A stretch of 57,751 bases of DNA, from NCBI GenBank assembly GCA_040399325.1, contig JBBASJ010000006.1, forward strand, positions 1 through 57,751, in the 5' to 3' direction. The notes beneath the pieces were generated by a model. The model saw only the letters and a program-made list of their open reading frames with translations. It had not been told where the DNA came from and did no database searches. Of the stretch, positions 22,981-30,867 are shown piece by piece. Origin of the DNA: RGUW01 sp040399325 (lineage in GTDB: Bacteria; Cyanobacteriota; Cyanobacteriia; PCC-6307; Cyanobiaceae). Position 1 is the stretch's first letter, and every line of letters starts with the position of its first letter. The position numbers and the translations under genes were made by a program.

Positions 22981-25159
22981 CGGCGGCGAGCTCGACATCT
23001 GCCGTCAGCCCGGGGTCTTCGGCGTGGTGCGCCACCACCACGCGGTGAACACCGGCTTCGAGTCGCCAGCAGTCGTCTTCCCCATCAAAAAATGCCAGTT
23101 GCCGCAGCGCGATGGTCACAACGGCAAGGCGGCTTTCGCCCGCGTTCAGATGCAGCCGTTGGAAGCCGATCAGCAGACGATGGGGGCGCTCGATCTGCTG
23201 TCCCGGTGGCTCTCCATAGATCTGCAGCACGGTGTCGGTGTCGAGGGAGCCGTTGTTGCTGAGTCGCACGTGCACCTGCAGCTGCTCATCCGCCTGCAGG
23301 CTGAGCTGCAGATCGCTGCTGCTCACTGGGCTGTACGAGAGTCCAAAGCCGAAGGGAAAGGCTGCCTGGCGTCCCTGGTGCTGCAGCCGTCGGTAGCCAT
23401 GCCACAGGTCGTAGCGCACCCGGCGCGCCATGGGGTCAAACGGCGGCAGGTGCGCGGCGCTGGTGGGTATGGCAAACGGCAACCGGCCGCTGGGGGACAC
23501 CCGTCCCAGCAGCACATCGGCCAGGGCCGCTCCACCCTGCTCGCCCGGATAGCCCAGCAGCACGATGGCCGGTACCCGCGCTCGCCAGCGCTCACAGAGG
23601 ATCGCGCCGCCGCCCATCAGCACCACCACGGTGCGCGGATTGGCGGCCACCACGGCCTCGATCAGCTGCTGTTGCCGAGCCGGCAGCTCCAGGTCGGTGC
23701 GATCACCGGCGGCAAAGGCGCTGCCCGGCCGCGCTGAGCCAAAGCTGGTCAGCCAGGCCAGGCCCCCGGCCAGCGGTGCCCACAGCTGTCGCACCAGGCC
23801 CTGCGGCAGCCAGCGTGTCAGGGCCTGGGGCGGCGGGGTGTGGTGCAGGACCGGCGCGATGTCGCCTGGGTGGATGTGTTCCCCCTCGAGGCGCCAGTCG
23901 AGACCCAGCACCAGCACGGCGGCCTCGCAGCAAGCGGCCACGGCGGCGGCGGCAGCCGCTGAGCGGCCGTCGTGGTGACGGATCACCAGCTCGGGCGCCG
24001 CCTGCTGTAGCCCCGCCAACGGGGTGATCACCACGCCGGGCTCGGGCCGGGTGTCAGACGAACCCCGATCGCCCAGGTTGACGGCGGCGGCCAGGGGGCC
24101 CAGCACCGCCAGCGAGCGCACACCCTCAAGGGGCAGCAGCGGCGCGGCGCTGCCCTGGGGGGCTTCGTTTCGCAGCAGCACGATCGCCTTGGTGGCGGCT
24201 TCGCGGGCCAGGGCCCGGTGCTCAGGGCAACCCCGCAGGCTCATTGGGTAGTCGCCCGCCGGGATCGTCAGCTGGGCGCGCAGCAGGCGACCCGCGGCCG
24301 CGTCGATGCGTGCTGGGGAGATGCGCCCCTGGCTCAGGGCCTCGGGCAGCGTGCCCGCCAGCACCATCGCAAACGGCATCTCCAGATCGAGACCGGCCAA
24401 CAGGGCCGCGGGGCCATCGCGCACCCCAAAGATGAAGTCGCTGACCACAAAGCCTTCAAAGCCCCAGCGTTCCCTCAGGATCACGGTCAGCAGTTCGGGG
24501 TTCTGGCTGCACCACTGGCCGTTGACCCGGTTGTAGGCGCTCATCACCGAGGCGGCGCCGGCGTCGATGCAGGCCTTGAACTGGGGCAGGTACAGCTCGT
24601 GCAGCACCCGTGGTGTGATCTGAACATCGACCACGAAACGGCTGCGGTCGATCGAGTTGAGTGCAAAGTGCTTGATGCAGGCCAGGCCGTGGCGCTGCAC
24701 CCCCCGGGTCATGGCGGCCCCCATGGCGCCCACATGCAGCGGGTCCTCGCCATAGGTCTCCTGCGCCCGGCCCCAGCCGGGGTGGCGCAGCAGGTTGACG
24801 CAGACCACCGCAAACCAGTTGGCGCCAAAGCTGCGACCCTCGCGGGCGATCGCTGCGCCCACACGCGCTTCAAGCTCGGGGTCCCAGCTGGCGCCCCGGG
24901 TGATCGGCGCCGGAAACGTGGTGGCGCCGCCGCGCAGCACGATGCCCCGCGGCCCATCGACAAACTGGAGACCAGAGAGCCCCAGCCGTGGCACAGCCCC
25001 CGCCGGCCAGGGGCGCTGGTGCGAGGCGTCATCCCGCACGATGGCCAGCATGCCGGCCCAGAACGGCGTGCCACCGCTCAGCAGGCCGAGCTTTTCGGCG
25101 GGGCTGAGCTGGGCCAGCAGGCCTTCGAGCCGGCTGCCTGCCGCAGTGCCCTCGCCCAT
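22931..25159 (-). CDS. Glycoside hydrolase family 3 (beta-glucosidase-like)
   Basis: 742 aa, ATG at 25159, no signal peptide, so probably cytoplasmic. Order of domains: TIM-barrel ~20-290 with FVDGPRGIVL, the CIKHFALNS block (KHF) near 162 and the nucleophile Asp in FVVSDFIFGVRDG near 247, then DLEMP; an alpha/beta sandwich domain ~320-610 (VLLRNEAP, LLGYPGEQGG); and a fibronectin III-like C-terminus ~640-735 (FPFGFGLSYSPV). The usual acid/base Glu before GDR is not evident: the site reads SAFAAGDRTDLELP. Substrate unknown; glucosides such as cellobiose are typical for the family. Confidence 0.93.
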   Translation of the reverse strand: MGEGTAAGSRLEGLLAQLSPAEKLGLLSGGTPFWAGMLAIVRDDASHQRPWPAGAVPRLGLSGLQFVDGPRGIVLRGGATTFPAPITRGASWDPELEARVGAAIAREGRSFGANWFAVVCVNLLRHPGWGRAQETYGEDPLHVGAMGAAMTRGVQRHGLACIKHFALNSIDRSRFVVDVQITPRVLHELYLPQFKACIDAGAASVMSAYNRVNGQWCSQNPELLTVILRERWGFEGFVVSDFIFGVRDGPAALLAGLDLEMPFAMVLAGTLPEALSQGRISPARIDAAAGRLLRAQLTIPAGDYPMSLRGCPEHRALAREAATKAIVLLRNEAPQGSAAPLLPLEGVRSLAVLGPLAAAVNLGDRGSSDTRPEPGVVITPLAGLQQAAPELVIRHHDGRSAAAAAAVAACCEAAVLVLGLDWRLEGEHIHPGDIAPVLHHTPPPQALTRWLPQGLVRQLWAPLAGGLAWLTSFGSARPGSAFAAGDRTDLELPARQQQLIEAVVAANPRTVVVLMGGGAILCERWRARVPAIVLLGYPGEQGGAALADVLLGRVSPSGRLPFAIPTSAAHLPPFDPMARRVRYDLWHGYRRLQHQGRQAAFPFGFGLSYSPVSSSDLQLSLQADEQLQVHVRLSNNGSLDTDTVLQIYGEPPGQQIERPHRLLIGFQRLHLNAGESRLAVVTIALRQLAFFDGEDDCWRLEAGVHRVVVAHHAEDPGLTADVELAAVSWANGPVPHAATARA

Positions 25160-25239
25160 GGCTGCCCGAATGCGCTGCTGCGCTCAGCCTGAGGGCTTGG
25201 CCGGGACGCTGCGCTGTGCTGCGGTTGATCTGCGGCGGC

Positions 25240-26535
25240 TCAGATCCCCAGCCGCTCCCAGATCACCCCCAGGTTGGCCTGATGGATTTCGGTGGCGAAG
25301 CAGTCGGCCAGCTGGGTGGCGCTGAGCCGGCTGGTGACGTCGGGGTCGGCCTCCAGGTTGGCCCTGAAGTCGCCGCCGGCCGTGTTCCAGGCGGTGTGGG
25401 CGTTGCGCTGCACGAGGCGGTAGGCGTCTTCGCGGCTGATGCCGCTCTCGACCAGGGCCAGCAGCACCCGCTGGCTAAACACCACGCCGCCATACACGTT
25501 CATGTTGCGGGCCATGTTGTCTGGGTACACTCCCAGGCCCTGCACCACGGCGGTCATCTCGCGCAGCATGAAGTGCAGCGTCACCGAGCAGTCGGGCAGC
25601 ATCATGCGCTCGACCGAGCTGTGGCTGATGTCACGCTCATGCCACAGGGCGCAGTTCTCAAGGGCGGCGACCACATAGCTGCGCAGCACCCGGGCCAGGC
25701 CGCTGATGCGCTCCGAGCGGATCGGGTTGCGCTTGTGGGGCATGGCCGAACTGCCCTTCTGGCCCTTGGCGAAGTTTTCTTCGACTTCGAGCACGTCGGT
25801 GCGCTGCAGGTTGCGGATCTCGGTTGAGAAGCGCTCCAGGGCAGCCCCCACCAGGGCCAGGGTCTGCACGTACTCGGCGTGCCGATCCCGCGCGATCACC
25901 TGGGTGCTGGCGGTGTCGACCGCCAGGCCCAGCCTCGCGCAGGCGATCGCCTCGACCCGCGGGTCGGTGTTGGCGTAGGTGCCCATGGCGCCGCTGATCT
26001 GACCGACGCTCACCACCGTCTCGAGCCGCTCGAGCCGTTCGCGGTTGCGCTCGACTTCGGCCAGCCACCCCGCCAGCTTGAAACCGAAGGTGATCGGCTC
26101 GCCGTGGATGGCATGGCTGCGGCCGATCATCACCGTGGCCTTGTGGGTGCGGGCTAACGCCCTGATGGCGTCGGCCAGCTTGTCGAGCTCGCTGCGCAGC
26201 ACCTGCACCGAGGCCTTCATCTGCAGGGCGAGGCCGGTGTCGAGCACATCCGAGCTGGTCATGCCCACGTGGATGTAGCGGCCGGCATCACCGACGTGCT
26301 CATTGACGTTGGTGAGAAAGGCGATCACGTCGTGGCGCACCTCGGCCTCGATCTCGAGGATGCGCTCCACGCTGAAGGCCGCCTTGGCCTTGATCGTGGC
26401 GACGGCCTCGGCCGGCACGTTGCCCAGCTCGCAGTTGGCCTCGGTGGCGGCGATCTCCACATCCAGCCAGCTCTGGAACTTGGCTTCTTCGCTCCAGAGG
26501 TTGCCCATCTCGGGCAGGGTGTAACGCTCGATCAA
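25240..26535 (-). CDS. purB: Adenylosuccinate lyase PurB
   Basis: 431 aa, start MIERYTLPEMGNLWSEEAKF. Fumarase/aspartase superfamily. GMTSSDVLDTGLALQM near residue 90 and IGRSHAIHGEPITFGFKL near 138 carry a general-acid histidine; the signature loop GSSAMPHKRNPIRSE near 262 carries the catalytic serine. It acts twice in purine synthesis, splitting SAICAR and adenylosuccinate. Monocistronic in appearance, 80 bp from the GH3 start. Identification is firm. Confidence 0.97.
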   Translation of the reverse strand: MIERYTLPEMGNLWSEEAKFQSWLDVEIAATEANCELGNVPAEAVATIKAKAAFSVERILEIEAEVRHDVIAFLTNVNEHVGDAGRYIHVGMTSSDVLDTGLALQMKASVQVLRSELDKLADAIRALARTHKATVMIGRSHAIHGEPITFGFKLAGWLAEVERNRERLERLETVVSVGQISGAMGTYANTDPRVEAIACARLGLAVDTASTQVIARDRHAEYVQTLALVGAALERFSTEIRNLQRTDVLEVEENFAKGQKGSSAMPHKRNPIRSERISGLARVLRSYVVAALENCALWHERDISHSSVERMMLPDCSVTLHFMLREMTAVVQGLGVYPDNMARNMNVYGGVVFSQRVLLALVESGISREDAYRLVQRNAHTAWNTAGGDFRANLEADPDVTSRLSATQLADCFATEIHQANLGVIWERLGI

Positions 26536-26596
26536 GGCCGCCGCGGGCTCACAGTCGCTTCCACTCTGCCTGAGCCCTTGTGCGGGGGGCAGCGTG

Positions 26597-26812
26597 TCAG
26601 CTGGCCATGGTCAGGCGACGGTGGGGCACTTCCCACTGCACCAGCTGACCCCAGGCCTGCTGGCGCACCCAGCACCGCCCTCCCTTGCAGTGGATCAGCT
26701 GGAACGGGGGCAGGTCGGACGGTTGGTTCACCAGCTTCACGAAGCTGCCGGGGGGAAGCAGCTCGACCACGTTGCTGGGTTGGCTTGGGCGGGTGCGACG
26801 TGAGCTGGCCAT
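26597..26812 (-). CDS. Hypothetical basic protein (71 aa)
   Basis: ATG at 26812; peptide begins MASSRRTRPSQPSNVVELLP and continues PGSFVKLVNQPSDLPPFQLI then GGRCWVRQQAWGQLVQWEVP. The C-terminal part reads as a small beta-rich domain with two cysteines, resembling KOW- or SH3-like barrels, but no family can be named. Longer in-frame starts exist upstream and overlap the tlyA promoter region. Same strand as purB, opposite to tlyA. Confidence 0.6.
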   Translation of the reverse strand: MASSRRTRPSQPSNVVELLPPGSFVKLVNQPSDLPPFQLIHCKGGRCWVRQQAWGQLVQWEVPHRRLTMAS

Positions 26813-26943
26813 GGGCGCTGGCGGTCCTGAACCGTTGGCGCCCATCCTCCGGTGATTTCTGTGCCCTGCTGAACTTGCACCGAATCTGTTCCGTTTCCTG
26901 TGTGGTTCGATGACGGAAGGCAAAGCTCTGTTGCCACGCGGTC

Positions 26944-27789
26944 ATGGCAAGCAAACAGCGACTGGATCTGGAGCTCGTGGCCCGGGGCCTGGTCGAGAGC
27001 CGCCAGCAGGCCCAGCAGGTGATCCGGGCGGGCCTGGTGCGCAGCGGCGATCAGGTGCTCGACAAACCCGGCACCGACGTGCGCCCAGACACCCCGCTGC
27101 AGGTGCAGCAGCGTCCCCGATTTGTGTCGCGCGGTGGCGAGAAGCTCGCGGCTGCCCTTGAAGCGTTTGCTCTGCCGGTGGCCGGTCGGATCTGTCTCGA
27201 TGGCGGCATCTCCACCGGCGGTTTCAGCGACTGCCTGCTGCAGGCCGGGGCCAGCCGCATCTATGGGGTCGATGTGGGCTACGGGCAGACCGCCTGGAGC
27301 CTGCGCAGCGATCCACGGGTGGTGCTCAAGGAGCGCACCAACCTGCGCCATCTGACCCCCGATCAGCTCTATGGACCAGCCGATCCCTGGGCCGATCTGG
27401 CCGTGGCTGATGTGTCGTTCATTTCGTTGACCCTGGTGCTGCCGGCCCTGCTGGCGCTCCTGCGGCCAGCGGACCCAGCGTCCCGCATCGATCTGGTGGT
27501 GCTGGTCAAGCCCCAGTTCGAGGTGGGCCGCGAGCGGGTTGGCAAGGGTGGTGTGGTGCGCGATCCCGCAGCGCACCGGGCTGCCCTCGAGCGCGTCATG
27601 GCCGCGGCGTCAGGTCTTGCACTGCAGGCCTGCGGACTGGTGGCCTCCCCGATCACGGGGCCTGCCGGCAACCATGAGTACCTGCTCTGGCTCGGCCAGG
27701 GGACCTGCCTGTCCGAGGCAGAAACAATGCCGCAGGATGCGCCCGGCAGGCTCGTCGAGGCGACCCTGCAGCACCCGGCGAAGGCCTGA
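26944..27789 (+). CDS. tlyA: TlyA-family rRNA methyltransferase
   Basis: 281 aa. N-terminal S4 RNA-binding domain (residues 5-60: RLDLELVARGLVESRQQAQQ), then FVSRGGEKLAAALEAF and a FtsJ-like Rossmann domain with the SAM motif CLDGGISTGGFSDCLLQAGA near 83 and DVSFISLTLVLP near 155. Members 2'-O-methylate rRNA (16S C1409 and 23S C1920 in mycobacteria); the older haemolysin label is misleading. The C-terminal GPAGNHEYLLWL is typical. Its 3' end faces glnB. Confidence 0.93.
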   Translation: MASKQRLDLELVARGLVESRQQAQQVIRAGLVRSGDQVLDKPGTDVRPDTPLQVQQRPRFVSRGGEKLAAALEAFALPVAGRICLDGGISTGGFSDCLLQAGASRIYGVDVGYGQTAWSLRSDPRVVLKERTNLRHLTPDQLYGPADPWADLAVADVSFISLTLVLPALLALLRPADPASRIDLVVLVKPQFEVGRERVGKGGVVRDPAAHRAALERVMAAASGLALQACGLVASPITGPAGNHEYLLWLGQGTCLSEAETMPQDAPGRLVEATLQHPAKA

Positions 27790-27864
27790 TGTGAAGCCCG
27801 GAACCTGACAGCACAGCTGGGCGGGTCGCAGAGCTGGGTCAGGCCGCTGAATCGGGCCCTCGGA

Positions 27865-28203
27865 TCAGATCGCGGCGCTGCCGTCTTCGCCGGTGCGAAT
27901 CCGGATCACCGAGTTCACCGAGCTCACGAAGATCTTGCCGTCACCGATCTCGCCGGTGCGGGCGGCATCCTGAATCGCGCTGACAACCGTGTCGACCTTG
28001 TCGTCATCGACAACGATCTCAAGCTTGAGCTTCTGCAGGAATTCGACGGTGAACTCCGAGCCCCGGTAGCGCTCCACCTGGCCCTTCTGGCGGCCGAAGC
28101 CACGCACTTCGCTCACGGTCATGCCGACGATGCCGGCGTTGACCAGGGCGATTTTGACGTCTTCCAGCTTGAAGGGACGAATGATGGCCTCGACTTTTTT
28201 CAT
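27865..28203 (-). CDS. glnB: Nitrogen regulatory protein PII (GlnB)
   Basis: 112 aa from the ATG at 28203 (MKKVEAIIRPFKLEDV); the frame is open upstream but this is the invariant family start. It senses 2-oxoglutarate and ATP/ADP and controls NAGK, PipX and others. The T-loop reads RGFGRQKGQVERYRGSEF: Ser49, the cyanobacterial phosphorylation site, is present, but residue 51 is Phe instead of the usual Tyr. The B-loop TGEIGDGKIF and the C-terminal RIRTGE are intact. An NtcA-type site lies 69 bp upstream, consistent with nitrogen control. Confidence 0.97.
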   Translation of the reverse strand: MKKVEAIIRPFKLEDVKIALVNAGIVGMTVSEVRGFGRQKGQVERYRGSEFTVEFLQKLKLEIVVDDDKVDTVVSAIQDAARTGEIGDGKIFVSSVNSVIRIRTGEDGSAAI

Positions 28204-28271
28204 GGGGGCTGCGCAGGCAGTGAGGGGGGAGACTTCAGGATCCATCCCACCGGAGCCTGGCCCGGCAGGCC

Positions 28272-28285
28272 GTAGCCATTGTTAC
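28272..28285 (-). promoter_or_regulatory. NtcA-binding site, GTA-N8-TAC, upstream of glnB
   Basis: GTAGCCATTGTTAC matches the NtcA consensus exactly (GTA, eight bases, TAC) and is palindromic in its conserved part. Its centre lies about 75 bp from the glnB ATG, where an activator box for a class II promoter would be expected. No good -10 box was recognised about 22 bp downstream. It lies between glnB and the divergent queF, so it could influence both. Confidence 0.55.
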
Positions 28286-28346
28286 TGGTTGTACGGGCCG
28301 CGGCACCAGCTGCTGCAACCCTCTGTTGCCTACGCTCGATGGCTCC

Positions 28347-28769
28347 ATGAGCGATCCCGTGTCTGCAGGAGCTGAGTCCCAGACCCGCACGCCCCTGTAC
28401 GGCGAGCGTGCCATTGCCGAGGCGGCGTTGATCTGCTTCGACAACCCACGGCCCACCCGGCCCTACGAAATTTCCATCGAGCTTCCCGAGTTCACCTGCA
28501 AATGTCCGTTCTCGGGGTATCCGGATTTTGCGGTGCTTCGGTTGCTGTATCAGCCCGGGCCCAGGGTGGTGGAGCTCAAGGCGATCAAGCTCTACGTGAA
28601 CAGCTACCGCGACCGCTCCATCTCCCACGAGGAGGTGGCCAACCGGATCCTCGATGACCTGGTGGCCGCCTGCGACCCGGTCTGGATGCAGCTGGAGGCT
28701 GACTTTCATCCGCGCGGCAATGTGCACACGGTCGTTCGTGTCAGCCATGGCACCCGTCAGGCCTGCTGA
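28347..28769 (+). CDS. queF: NADPH-dependent 7-cyano-7-deazaguanine reductase QueF
   Basis: 140 aa from the ATG at 28347. Unimodular QueF of the tunnelling fold. The catalytic cysteine lies in FTCKCPFSGYPDFAVL near residue 50 (CP motif), with the substrate-binding ELKAIKLYVNSYRDRSISHE near 75 and the C-terminal NVHTVVR. It reduces preQ0 to preQ1 in queuosine synthesis for tRNA wobble positions. Divergent from glnB; 3' end faces ccs1. Confidence 0.95.
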   Translation: MSDPVSAGAESQTRTPLYGERAIAEAALICFDNPRPTRPYEISIELPEFTCKCPFSGYPDFAVLRLLYQPGPRVVELKAIKLYVNSYRDRSISHEEVANRILDDLVAACDPVWMQLEADFHPRGNVHTVVRVSHGTRQAC

Positions 28770-28798
28770 ACAGGGGCCCCCGCCCGCTGACGGCTGAC

Positions 28799-30109
28799 TC
28801 ACAGCCGAGCCAGTAGCTCGGGCAGTTCGGCGGCGAAGGCGGTGAGGTTGCGGTTGCACAGACCGGCAACGTGCAGCCGCCCCTGGTCACCCGTGCCTTC
28901 GGCAATGGCCCACAACTGGCGTGTGGCCACCAGGCTGAAGCCTCCGCCCAGCAGCGCCAGGCCAAATCCGGCATAGACCAGCGGAACGCCCGGATCCCGC
29001 TTGAGCAGGATGCCGCTCGCTGGCAACACCGCGCTCACCCTGACCGGCAGACCGCTCACCTCGAGCGCCTCACCGCCCACGCTGATCTGACCGAGGGAGC
29101 TGCCGTCAGCCCCGAACACCTCGACCGGGCCGGCTTCATTGCTGAGGGTGAGCAGAACCGGTTCTGTGCCATCGGGCCGGGTCGGCAGCACCAGACCCCA
29201 GATCTGCTCTCCCAGTTGGGGAAAGCTCTGCAGGGGCAACTCCAGCAACGGGCTGCGACCGAGCTGAATGGTGATCGCCGCCAGGGCCCAGTCGGCCTGA
29301 TACAGGGTCATGCCGCGAAAGCGCAGCGGGTGATTGACGCTGATCTCGCCGGCGCGCAGCAGGGCCTCGCCAGGGGCAGGGCCGTCGTCGGTGTCGCCGG
29401 CCAGCAGCCGCAGTTGGGAGCTGAACTGCTCGGGCCGTCCGGCCGGATCCCGCTGCACCGAAAAACCATCGAGGGTCAGGGTCAGCTGGTTGTGCCCCTG
29501 GCGGTCGAGCAGCTCGAGGCTGCGGCCCGGGGCCAGAAACTGTTCGACGCGCTGGCCGCCCAGGCTGCCCCAGGCCGCACCCAGCATCAGCAGCACCAGA
29601 CCGGCGTGCACCAGCAGGGGGCCAACGCGGCCGATCAGACCGCGGCGGGCGGCCAACCGCTGGGGCTGGCGTTGCAGCTGCCAACCGCCCTGGCGCAGCA
29701 GTGCTTCCAGGTCATCAAGGCTGCGCTGCGGTGCGGTGCGGCTCAGGGTCTCGGCCACCGCCAACTTGCTGAGCTGCCGGGGTTGGCTGTAGTCGACCCA
29801 GCGCAGGGCCGCCTGCAGCGCAGGCCACTGCCGGCGCCAGCTGCACAGCAGCAGGGCAAGGGCCAGCCAGGCGAGCAGGGCCAGAAACCAGCTGCTCGAA
29901 TAGACGTGATCGAGCTGCAGCTGCAGCAGCCGGTTGCCGTTGACCAGACCCAGCCAGGGGTTGGCGTCGTAGCGCTCCAGATAGAAACCGGCCGCTTCCT
30001 GTTGCGGGATGGCCGTGCCGACGCCACTGGCGATGGCAATCAGCAGCAACAGCCCGATGGCCAATCGCAGATCGGCCAGCAGGGACACCAGGCGCAGCAG
30101 CATGGTCAT
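28799..30109 (-). CDS. ccs1: Cytochrome c biogenesis protein Ccs1 (ResB)
   Basis: 436 aa from the ATG at 30109, whose overlap with the ccdA stop (ATGA) favours it over neighbouring in-frame ATGs at 30115 and 30103. ResB/Ccs1 layout: membrane helices near residues 13-35 (LRLAIGLLLLIAIASGVGTA), 75-95 and 165-185 (VGPLLVHAGLVLLMLGAAWG), a large lumenal domain (~200-380) and a last helix near 390. With CcsA it forms the system II haem c synthase on the thylakoid lumen side. ccsA is not in this window. Confidence 0.93.
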   Translation of the reverse strand: MTMLLRLVSLLADLRLAIGLLLLIAIASGVGTAIPQQEAAGFYLERYDANPWLGLVNGNRLLQLQLDHVYSSSWFLALLAWLALALLLCSWRRQWPALQAALRWVDYSQPRQLSKLAVAETLSRTAPQRSLDDLEALLRQGGWQLQRQPQRLAARRGLIGRVGPLLVHAGLVLLMLGAAWGSLGGQRVEQFLAPGRSLELLDRQGHNQLTLTLDGFSVQRDPAGRPEQFSSQLRLLAGDTDDGPAPGEALLRAGEISVNHPLRFRGMTLYQADWALAAITIQLGRSPLLELPLQSFPQLGEQIWGLVLPTRPDGTEPVLLTLSNEAGPVEVFGADGSSLGQISVGGEALEVSGLPVRVSAVLPASGILLKRDPGVPLVYAGFGLALLGGGFSLVATRQLWAIAEGTGDQGRLHVAGLCNRNLTAFAAELPELLARL

Positions 30110-30825
30110 GGCCATCGGGCAGCCAGGCTGAGTCCACCGCTGGCCAGCAACAGCACCCCGCTGATGGGCGGGACCCATTGGCCAGCTGCCCTGAAACTCA
30201 GGAGCCTGGGCAGGCTGGCAGCGGCCGTGCCGGCCAGCAGCAGGGGAACGAGCTGCCCGGCTCCGAAGGCGCTCAGCAGCACGGCGCCGATCAGGGGGTG
30301 GCCGGCCTCGGCCATCCAGCCCAGCAGCACCGCCAGCACCGGGGTGGTGCACGGGGTCGCCGCCAGGCCAAAGGCCACGCCTGCGGCAAGGGGTGCCAAC
30401 GGGGCAGGCACCAGCCGGCGCCAGCGTTCAGGGTCGGGTCCGGCGGGCAGTTGCAGCCGAATCACGCCGAGCAGCGACAGGCCCATGACCACGCTCAGCA
30501 CGGCCACCAGCATCGGCACCAGATCAGGCACCTGGCCATAGATACGACCCAACAGCGCGCTGGCCAGGCCGAGCACGACGAGCGCCAGCAGAATGCCCGC
30601 CGCAAAGCTGAAGCTGCGGGCCCAGGGCCTCTGGGCACCGTCGAACCCGGCAAGGTAGGCCAGGGTCACGGGCAACAGCGACAGCGAGCAGGGCCCCAGG
30701 CTGGTCAGCAGCCCGGCCACGAAGACCAGGCCCAGGGTCAGGGGGCCTGGAGCAGCGAGCGATGCCTGCAACAGATGCTCACCCGAGCGGGCCCAGTCAG
30801 CCAGTTGGGGCCCGAGGTTCCCCAT
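30106..30825 (-). CDS. ccdA: Thiol-disulphide transfer protein CcdA
   Basis: 239 aa. DsbD-gamma/CcdA family: six membrane helices with the two redox cysteines in TSLGPCSLSLLPVTLAYL near residue 47 and GLAATPCTTPVLAVLL near 158. It carries reducing power across the thylakoid membrane to keep apocytochrome cysteines reduced for haem attachment, which fits its coupling to ccs1 (4-bp overlap). ftsW lies 42 bp upstream. Confidence 0.95.
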   Translation of the reverse strand: MGNLGPQLADWARSGEHLLQASLAAPGPLTLGLVFVAGLLTSLGPCSLSLLPVTLAYLAGFDGAQRPWARSFSFAAGILLALVVLGLASALLGRIYGQVPDLVPMLVAVLSVVMGLSLLGVIRLQLPAGPDPERWRRLVPAPLAPLAAGVAFGLAATPCTTPVLAVLLGWMAEAGHPLIGAVLLSAFGAGQLVPLLLAGTAAASLPRLLSFRAAGQWVPPISGVLLLASGGLSLAARWP

Positions 30826-30867
30826 CGCCCGGTTTGACTCAGCAGGTGGTGGCCGCAGCCTATCGCT

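Noticed and set aside
28871..30541. 556-codon open frame antisense to ccs1 and ccdA
   Set aside because: Gln/Ala-rich translation with no domain; ccs1 and ccdA are firm.
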